A stretch of 9,939 nt of DNA. It comes from an uncultured Saprospiraceae bacterium (lineage in GTDB: Bacteria > Bacteroidota > Bacteroidia > Chitinophagales > Saprospiraceae). A program made the position numbers and the translations under genes. Positions within the stretch are counted from its first letter, which is position 1; each line of letters starts with the position of its first letter. Below the pieces are notes generated by a model, which had not been told where the DNA came from, ran no database searches, and saw only the letters and a list, made by a program, of their open reading frames with translations. Positions 5,189 to 9,939 of the stretch are shown in pieces. The stretch covers positions 1 to 9,939 of the forward strand of contig CAKZUM010000711.1 of NCBI GenBank assembly GCA_937921525.1, written 5' to 3'.

Positions 5189-5875
5189 TCACAACTTCTT
5201 ACCCGCAATTACTTTAAAAAACTCGTGAACTAACAACAAAGATTTGCCCTTATAGAATATATCGGAATAGAATCTTTTCTGATGCAAAGCCCATACCTCT
5301 TCGTCTTTTTCTAAGAATTTCCAAAGGGTTCGACTTATTTTAAAAAAGCGTTCAATATCATTCAATTCAGGTATATTCCGACTACCTAGATGAATCAGAC
5401 TCTGTTTAAAAGTATCAAAATCATAAAAAGTGTATTGCTCAGGATAGCGATAGGATAAGTAGAGCGAAATAATAAAATAATCGTGATAATGATTATTCTC
5501 AATTTTTAAAGGAAACTGAATTTTATACTCACTCAGCAAATCATCACAATAGAATATAAAGCGATCTATCCGATCCGCCACATTTTTATCTTCATTAAAT
5601 AGATCTCCAAAGATATGTCCTAAGTATTCTGGAGACATCTTTCCTAAAATTAATAGTACTTCCTTGGGTCGATAAGTTCCATCTTTCCAGAGTCTACTAG
5701 TTTGGGAATTTTTTAAACTCTTATCATATATTGTCAATAGATCAGGCGCTGCTATATCCCAATTATCTTGAAATACCTTTTGACTTTCCCATTTGTAAAG
5801 TTCTCCTGCTGCCGACTTACTCCGTAGATACGTTTTAAAATATTGAACGTAGGCCTCAATCTTTTGTAAATTCAT
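5189..5875 (-). CDS. Hypothetical protein, possibly McrB-type N-terminal domain
   Basis: 228-aa soluble, mostly helical protein that I do not firmly recognise. It has no signal peptide or membrane segment. Visible features are YKWE (27-30), LWKDGTYRPKEVLLIL (62-77), FGDLFNED with DRIDRF (89-106) and a stretch HDYFIISLYLSYRYPEQYTF with YDFDTF (131-156). From memory, the order LF(N/D)E, RI..F, H..r.is.YL..RYPe.Y..Y...F recalls the N-terminal region of McrB-like AAA restriction proteins, but no AAA Walker motif follows, so this would be that domain alone. The ATG at 5875 is preferred over an in-frame GTG two codons upstream. A TACTTTTG element lies at 5904-5911 on this strand. It precedes fbaA by 135 bp on the same strand with no obvious functional link. 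Confidence 0.75.
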   Translation of the reverse strand: MNLQKIEAYVQYFKTYLRSKSAAGELYKWESQKVFQDNWDIAAPDLLTIYDKSLKNSQTSRLWKDGTYRPKEVLLILGKMSPEYLGHIFGDLFNEDKNVADRIDRFIFYCDDLLSEYKIQFPLKIENNHYHDYFIISLYLSYRYPEQYTFYDFDTFKQSLIHLGSRNIPELNDIERFFKISRTLWKFLEKDEEVWALHQKRFYSDIFYKGKSLLLVHEFFKVIAGKKL

Positions 5876-5903
5876 TACCACTATTTTTTAAAAGAATTTG
5901 TCA

Positions 5904-5911
5904 CAAAAGTA
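5904..5911 (-). promoter_or_regulatory. Candidate -7 promoter element of the hypothetical gene
   Basis: Reads TACTTTTG on the minus strand, matching TAnnTTTG, about 29 bp before the preferred ATG at 5875. No convincing -33 element was found. Confidence 0.35.
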
Positions 5912-5980
5912 GGGGATATTCCAATTTAAATAGTCTAGTATAGTAATGCCAAGGAATGGTTTAATGATAAATGAACATTC

Positions 5981-6002
5981 TGAGTGGCTGAATAGCCACT
6001 CA
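5981..6002. promoter_or_regulatory. Perfect 9-bp-stem dyad in divergent promoter region
   Basis: TGAGTGGCT (5981-5989), loop GAAT, AGCCACTCA (5994-6002). It is GC-richer than its surroundings and lies between two divergently transcribed units. No T-run follows on either strand, so it is more likely an operator or a structured leader than a terminator. Its binding factor is unknown. Confidence 0.45.
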
Positions 6003-6053
6003 AACCTGTATAAAATTATAGGCTAAGATAGTAAGCAAATAAAAACAAAAGAG

Positions 6054-6061
6054 TAATTTTG
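6054..6061 (+). promoter_or_regulatory. Candidate -7 element for the lipid gene group
   Basis: TAATTTTG matches TAnnTTTG and lies about 125 bp before the ATG of the CDP-alcohol phosphatidyltransferase gene. No TTTG at the usual -33 distance is present, so this is tentative. Confidence 0.3.
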
Positions 6062-6186
6062 CACTGCAATTAACTTATTATTGAGAGAATATTTCACTAG
6101 TCTGGTCTTCTTATCAATAGAGTTAACTTCTCAACTAGTCAAATAACGATTGATTTAGTCTTACTATATATAATAAACGTTTTCCA

Positions 6187-6882
6187 ATGACACTAAAGGA
6201 ATATGGCCAACAAGTAGTTTATAAAGGAATACATCCTTTCATAAAACTATTGATCAAATTGGGCATTACTCCCAATATTATTACGCTGATCGGCCTGGGT
6301 TTAAATTTCTTGGCAGCTATAGTATTGATATATGGGGCGGAAGTAGGTGTCAGAGAAGATCATTCCTATGTTGGTTGGGCAGGTGCTATCATCCTATTTG
6401 CAGGCCTATTCGATATGATAGATGGGCGATTAGCTAGGCTAGGCAATATGGCTAATGACTATGGAGCACTGTTTGATTCTGTGATGGATCGATACAGCGA
6501 GATGATTATGTTCTTAGGTATTATCTACTATTTGGTCTCCTATGATTACTTTATGAGTTCTCTTTTTGCATTTATTGCAATGATAGGCTCCGTAATGGTC
6601 AGTTATACAAGAGCTAGAGCGGAAGGCTTGGGGGTCAATTGTAGTGTAGGTTTGATGCAACGACCAGAAAGAATTTTGATAATAGGTATATCCGCTATTT
6701 TATGTGGCTTATTCTCTTATCAGTTTAGTGGTAGTTTCCGTTTTATGGTCGAAGGTATTCCTTTTCCTTTGTTTGAAACGATTACCATATTCACCTTACC
6801 ATTAACAATCCTAGCAGTGATGGCTAATGTTACGGCTTTAAGACGGCTATTCCATAGTAAGCAAGAGTTGATGAAGAAATAA
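6187..6882 (+). CDS. CDP-alcohol phosphatidyltransferase, likely PI(P)-synthase type
   Basis: 231-aa inner-membrane enzyme that moves a phosphatidyl group from CDP-diacylglycerol to an alcohol. The complete catalytic signature is visible: D76xxD79G80xxA83R84, G93xxxD97xxxD101, binding two divalent metals. Hydrophobic segments lie at about 30-50, 62-79, 106-119, 121-139, 161-178 and 198-214. The downstream SYTRARAEGLG (139-149) and GLMQRPERI (155-163) are features I associate with phosphatidylglycerophosphate and phosphatidylinositol phosphate synthases. The alcohol (inositol phosphate, inositol, glycerol phosphate or other) cannot be fixed from motifs. The neighbours, an Aur1-like PAP2 protein and sphingolipid enzymes, favour an inositol-type donor for ceramide head groups, as reported for gut Bacteroides. 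It is first gene of a plus-strand group, with the next gene 114 bp on. Confidence 0.92.
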   Translation: MTLKEYGQQVVYKGIHPFIKLLIKLGITPNIITLIGLGLNFLAAIVLIYGAEVGVREDHSYVGWAGAIILFAGLFDMIDGRLARLGNMANDYGALFDSVMDRYSEMIMFLGIIYYLVSYDYFMSSLFAFIAMIGSVMVSYTRARAEGLGVNCSVGLMQRPERILIIGISAILCGLFSYQFSGSFRFMVEGIPFPLFETITIFTLPLTILAVMANVTALRRLFHSKQELMKK

Positions 6883-6996
6883 AAGTTTTTAAAGAATAGA
6901 GAAGCGAGAGCAAGGAATAGAGAAAGATTCGATTATTTTATATTTTATAATATATATTTACTCTCTCTTCAAAAAAGCACAGAAGAAACTAAACGT

Positions 6997-7632
6997 ATGA
7001 AGAAGAATTACATTTCCAATAAAGATGAATCTGCTAGGATGTTTAAAAGTAGTTTTTTGGAAGCATTTACAAAGGTTCATTGGTCGGTGCCTTTATTTAT
7101 TTTTATTCCTTTTATAAGTTATTTATTCTATCGTAGTTATTTGCTTGGCGGTTTGAGTGTAGGAATGTATTTATTATGGATACTTGCAGGATTGTTTGTG
7201 TGGTCAGTAACAGAGTATGTATTACATAGGTTCGTTTTTCATCAGGAGTTACCTGGAAAGTTAGGTGCTAGAATTCACTTTATTGTGCATGGTGTACATC
7301 ATGACTATCCAAATGATTCCAAACGTTTGGTAATGCCCCCTGCATTAAGTTTACCACTAGCTTATCTGTTCTATGTATTATTTTTTTCACTTATATCAGG
7401 TCCAGCTTTTTATCCTTTCTTTATTGGCTTTTTAATCGGTTATTTAGCTTATGATATGCTACACTATGCAATTCATCATGCACCAATGAAAGGAAAAATA
7501 TGGATGGCCCTAAAGACCCATCATTTAAAACACCATTTCAAAGATCCTCACAATGGCTACGGTGTTAGTTCTCCTATATGGGATGTAGTCGTTGGCACTC
7601 AGTTTTCAAATAACAAGGAAAAGAGTTCTTAG
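6997..7632 (+). CDS. Fatty acid 2-hydroxylase-like protein (sterol desaturase superfamily)
   Basis: 211-aa integral membrane di-metal oxygenase. Clustered His residues form the expected ligand set: H77 and H82 (EYVLHRFVFH), H94, H98, H101 and H102 (HFIVHGVHH), H156, H160 and H161 (HYAIHH), and H175, H176, H179 and H180 (THHLKHHF). The end, NGYGVSSPIWDVVVGT (186-201), is typical of yeast Scs7 and FA2H. The cytochrome b5 domain of yeast Scs7 is absent, so a separate electron donor is needed. Hydrophobic pairs lie at about 31-50, 54-72, 112-135 and 138-155. Family knowledge points to hydroxylation of fatty acid or ceramide acyl chains at C2, and the sphingolipid neighbours agree. Carotenoid or sterol-like substrates and long-chain-base hydroxylation are less likely alternatives. 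The stop is 57 bp before the next gene. Confidence 0.88.
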   Translation: MKKNYISNKDESARMFKSSFLEAFTKVHWSVPLFIFIPFISYLFYRSYLLGGLSVGMYLLWILAGLFVWSVTEYVLHRFVFHQELPGKLGARIHFIVHGVHHDYPNDSKRLVMPPALSLPLAYLFYVLFFSLISGPAFYPFFIGFLIGYLAYDMLHYAIHHAPMKGKIWMALKTHHLKHHFKDPHNGYGVSSPIWDVVVGTQFSNNKEKSS

Positions 7633-7689
7633 GAAGCATTTGTTGTATTCCCAAATATTCTACCATAAAAGCAATTCTCAACTATCATA

Positions 7690-8637
7690 TTGACAAGTAT
7701 TACCCGACCATACAATACAGATTTCAATCGGTTTACAAGTAAAAATGTAATCGGCGCTACTCTTATAAGTAGCCTCTATTTGTTCATGGCCTATTTTGTG
7801 ATTGGCTGGAGAGAAGATCATCTACATTTGTGGTTGGTTTTGATTCTTTTCTATTTCGCATTTCCTTTAAGTAGAAAAATATTTTGGGCCTTTTTGTTCT
7901 TTTTGATCTATTGGTTTCTATACGATTCCTTAAGAGCGTATCCTAATTACATGGTTAATCCTGTTAGCATTCAGGATTTATATGAAGCGGAGAAAAGTAT
8001 TTTTGGTATATCAACTAGTTCGGGTCTACTAACACCAAATGAATATGCTGCTGATAATAGCAATTCCTTTTTAGATGTGTTGGCGCCTTCTTTCTATTTG
8101 ACCTGGGTGCCTATACCGATGCTTTTTGTAGTATACTTATTCTTTAAAGATAAACCGATTATGGCTCAATTTGCCTTTAATTTCTTGCTAGTAAATATAA
8201 TCGGGTTGATTATCTATTATATCTATCCAGCGGCTCCACCATGGTATGTAGCCGAACATGGCTTTGAATTTAAAGCTGGTACGCCAGGAAGCCCCGCTGG
8301 TCTAATAAAATTTGACAGATTCTTTAATATTAATATATTTGAAGGAATGTATGCTAAAAATGGAAATGTTTTTGCGGCAATTCCATCTTTACATTCTGCT
8401 TTTCCTGTTTTATTACTATATTTCGGTATAAAGAAGCGCTTAGTAGCCGGATCGATTTTCTTTTTCGTTATCTTAGCAGGTATTTGGTTTGCCGCTGTTT
8501 ATACTAATCATCACTATATTATTGATGTGATTTGTGGTGGAGCTACTGCCTTATGTTCTATTTTCTTATTTGAAAAAGTATTAATGAAAACCAGATTAAA
8601 AAACTGGTTAGACCAATATATTGAGTTGTTAAAATAG
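7690..8637 (+). CDS. PAP2-family phosphotransferase, Aur1/IPC-synthase-like
   Basis: 315-aa protein with about six or seven membrane segments. PAP2 signature residues are PSLHS (232-236, H235) and H275xxxD279 in NHHYIIDV. AAPPWY (181-186) and YEAEKSIFG (98-106) resemble the Aur1/PAP2_3 subgroup, which transfers phosphoinositol from phosphatidylinositol to ceramide. The classic first PAP2 motif KxxxxxxRP is not seen, as is common in this subgroup. The start is a TTG: an in-frame TAA lies at 7666-7668, and the first internal Met (residue 33) falls inside the first membrane segment, so a start at or very near 7690 is required. No ribosome binding site is obvious. It may use the lipid made by the CDP-alcohol phosphatidyltransferase upstream as head-group donor for ceramide. 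A ceramide or lipid phosphate phosphatase is the main alternative. Confidence 0.85.
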   Translation: MTSITRPYNTDFNRFTSKNVIGATLISSLYLFMAYFVIGWREDHLHLWLVLILFYFAFPLSRKIFWAFLFFLIYWFLYDSLRAYPNYMVNPVSIQDLYEAEKSIFGISTSSGLLTPNEYAADNSNSFLDVLAPSFYLTWVPIPMLFVVYLFFKDKPIMAQFAFNFLLVNIIGLIIYYIYPAAPPWYVAEHGFEFKAGTPGSPAGLIKFDRFFNINIFEGMYAKNGNVFAAIPSLHSAFPVLLLYFGIKKRLVAGSIFFFVILAGIWFAAVYTNHHYIIDVICGGATALCSIFLFEKVLMKTRLKNWLDQYIELLK

Positions 8638-8809
8638 TATTCACGGATTCAAAGTATAGCAAGAAACAATTTTTCTTTGTACGTGTTTGATCTTGGTGAA
8701 TTTGTCTAATGGGTAAGTTACCCTATATAAGAGTTAGTAACCAGTAAGCAATCTATATAGAAATAGTACTGGTTTTTTTAGATTTTGGAGAACATAATAA
8801 ATTTTAAAT
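8638..8809. other. Spacer between PAP2 gene and serine palmitoyltransferase gene
   Basis: 172 bp with no gene. It holds a short perfect dyad GGGTAAGTTACCC (8711-8723) and a terminator-like hairpin (8739-8780). No full TAnnTTTG promoter element was found before the following gene; the nearest resemblance is TAGATTTTG around 8779-8787, one base too long. Confidence 0.5.
8739..8780 (+). terminator. Probable intrinsic terminator after the PAP2 gene
   Basis: AACCAGTA (8739-8746) pairs with TACTGGTT (8767-8774), leading into a run of seven T residues (8773-8779). The 20-base loop contains the palindrome CTATATAG, which can extend the structure. It suggests that transcription of the upstream lipid genes partly ends here and that the serine palmitoyltransferase gene has its own promoter. 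Confidence 0.55.
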
Positions 8810-9939
8810 ATGAACTTACTGAGAAGTAAGCTGGCTTCCTATACCCGACCAGCAGAAGTAAAAAAGCAAGGCATATACCCCTACTTTAGAGAAATTAGCT
8901 CTGACCAAGACACGGTTGTGAAGATGAATGGCAAGGATGTCTTAATGTTTGGATCTAACTCCTACCTAGGACTTACCAACCACCCTAAGTTAAAAGAAGC
9001 TTCAAAAAAGGCAATTGATAAATACGGTTCTGGCTGTGCTGGTTCTCGTTTTTTAAATGGTTCTTTAGATATTCATACAGAGTTAGAAGAAAAACTGGCG
9101 GCCTATGTGGGTAAGGATGAAGCCCTTGTTTTCAGTACGGGTTATCAAGTCAATCTTGGTGTGATCTCTTCTGTTGTTGGTCGTCACGACTACATAGTGA
9201 TGGATGATACCAATCATGCTTGTATAATAGATGGTGCGAGATTAGCTTTTGCTAAAAAAGTGAAGTATCGTCACAATGACATGGCTTCCTTGGAGAACGT
9301 CTTACAAAAATTACCCCAAGATGTGATTCGCTTAATTGTAACAGATGGCGTTTTCAGTATGGAAGGAGATATTTGTAAACTACCAGAGATCGTTGCACTG
9401 GCAAAAAAATACAATGCAAATATCATGGTAGATGATGCGCATGCTTTGGGGGTTATCGGAAAAGCGGGTCGAGGTACCGCTTCTCATTTTGGTTTGACAG
9501 ATGACGTAGATTTGATAATGGGCACTTTCAGTAAGTCCTTGGCATCTATAGGTGGCTTTATTGCAGCAGATTCTGATACGATTAACTTCTTGAAGCACCA
9601 TGCTAGATCGCTCATTTTTAGTGCTAGTATTGCTCCAGCGAATGCGGCTAGTGTTATTGCTGCACTTGATCTAATACAAGAAGAACCAGAGTTGATTGAT
9701 AACCTATGGGATATTACTAATTATACCATGGAAGGCTTGAAAGCTATTGGTCTGGAAACAGGTCCAACAGAAACGCCTATTATTCCTATATATGTTAGAG
9801 ATGACATCAAGACCTTCAAACTAACAGCAATGCTTCAAGATATGGGGGTTTTTGTGAATCCTGTTATCTCTCCTGCTGTTGCTAGTGAAGATTCGCTCAT
9901 CCGATTTTCACTGATGGCTACTCATACTAAAGCGCAAGT
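8810..9939 (+). CDS. Serine palmitoyltransferase-like alpha-oxoamine synthase (3' end cut)
   Basis: Partial: 376 codons are visible and no stop is reached; about 20 residues are probably missing. This PLP enzyme condenses an amino acid with an acyl-CoA, the first step of sphingolipid synthesis when the substrates are serine and palmitoyl-CoA. Conserved residues are GSNSYLGL (48-55), GSGCAGSRFLNGS (73-85), PLP-stacking H136 in DTNHAC, D208 and H211 in DDAHALG, and the Schiff-base lysine K242 in GTFSKSLASIGGF. The frame is open from the ATG at 8810 with no frameshift. Neighbouring lipid genes favour serine palmitoyltransferase over 8-amino-7-oxononanoate synthase (BioF) or glycine C-acetyltransferase (Kbl). 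Cysteate acyltransferase, which makes the sulfonolipid base capnine in some Bacteroidota, is a close relative and cannot be excluded. Confidence 0.9.
   Translation, partial: MNLLRSKLASYTRPAEVKKQGIYPYFREISSDQDTVVKMNGKDVLMFGSNSYLGLTNHPKLKEASKKAIDKYGSGCAGSRFLNGSLDIHTELEEKLAAYVGKDEALVFSTGYQVNLGVISSVVGRHDYIVMDDTNHACIIDGARLAFAKKVKYRHNDMASLENVLQKLPQDVIRLIVTDGVFSMEGDICKLPEIVALAKKYNANIMVDDAHALGVIGKAGRGTASHFGLTDDVDLIMGTFSKSLASIGGFIAADSDTINFLKHHARSLIFSASIAPANAASVIAALDLIQEEPELIDNLWDITNYTMEGLKAIGLETGPTETPIIPIYVRDDIKTFKLTAMLQDMGVFVNPVISPAVASEDSLIRFSLMATHTKAQ

Larger units (their letters stand above)
5882..6186. other. Divergent intergenic region
   Basis: About 300 bp between the minus-strand hypothetical gene and the plus-strand lipid genes, with no open frame of interest. 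It holds two -7-like elements pointing outwards (5904-5911 minus, 6054-6061 plus) and a strong dyad at 5981-6002. ACTAGT hexamers occur at about 6098 and 6133. Confidence 0.5.

Noticed and set aside
9380..9601. 73-codon minus-strand frame
   Set aside because: It is antisense to the well conserved PLP-binding region of the serine palmitoyltransferase-like gene.

Overview
The window is AT-rich DNA from a member of the Bacteroidota. Three things support this: a type IX secretion C-terminal sorting domain on a secreted collagen-like protein, TAnnTTTG-type -7 promoter elements, and a bacterial sphingolipid gene group (serine palmitoyltransferase, Aur1-like PAP2 protein, fatty acid hydroxylase). 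A Saprospiria-like or related environmental lineage would fit, but genus cannot be told from this sequence.

Left part (1-2470), accessory surface-protein region. A broken Ig-like-domain fragment (about 270-482) is followed by an AT-rich spacer with a perfect 16-bp-stem hairpin. Then comes an intact gene (860-2206) for a secreted protein with a signal peptide, a Bacteroidota N-terminal module, 67 collagen Gly-X-Y triplets, a coiled coil and a T9SS sorting domain. A roughly 50-bp sequence occurs in inverted orientation on both sides of this gene (460-509 and 2349-2401). The right copy contains a complete palindrome, and a good intrinsic terminator follows at 2425-2462.

Cassette (2477-3298). 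A single PD-(D/E)xK nuclease-like gene of the GxxExxY family sits between two long imperfect inverted arms of about 190 and 215 bp. The arms are built from CAGAATTT/AAATTCTG-type units, and the end of the coding region lies inside the right arm. It looks like a self-contained repeat-bounded mobile cassette and is the most unusual structure in the window.

Core housekeeping block on the minus strand (3330-5875): peptide deformylase (def), class II fructose-bisphosphate aldolase (fbaA), and an unrecognised 228-aa protein that resembles, from memory only, the N-terminal part of McrB-like AAA proteins. A hairpin-forming repeat separates fbaA from def, and a dyad overlaps a candidate fbaA promoter.

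Right part on the plus strand (6187-9939, cut by the window end): CDP-alcohol phosphatidyltransferase, fatty acid 2-hydroxylase-like di-metal enzyme, Aur1/IPC-synthase-like PAP2 protein (TTG start) and serine palmitoyltransferase-like alpha-oxoamine synthase. Together these suggest synthesis of hydroxylated sphingolipids with a phosphoalcohol head group. The transferase would make a phospholipid head-group donor, the PAP2 protein would move the head group to ceramide, the hydroxylase would hydroxylate the acyl chain, and the SPT would make the long-chain base. The exact head group (inositol or other) and base (sphinganine or the sulfonolipid base capnine) cannot be read from sequence alone. 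No tRNA, rRNA, CRISPR array or recognisable transposase was seen.
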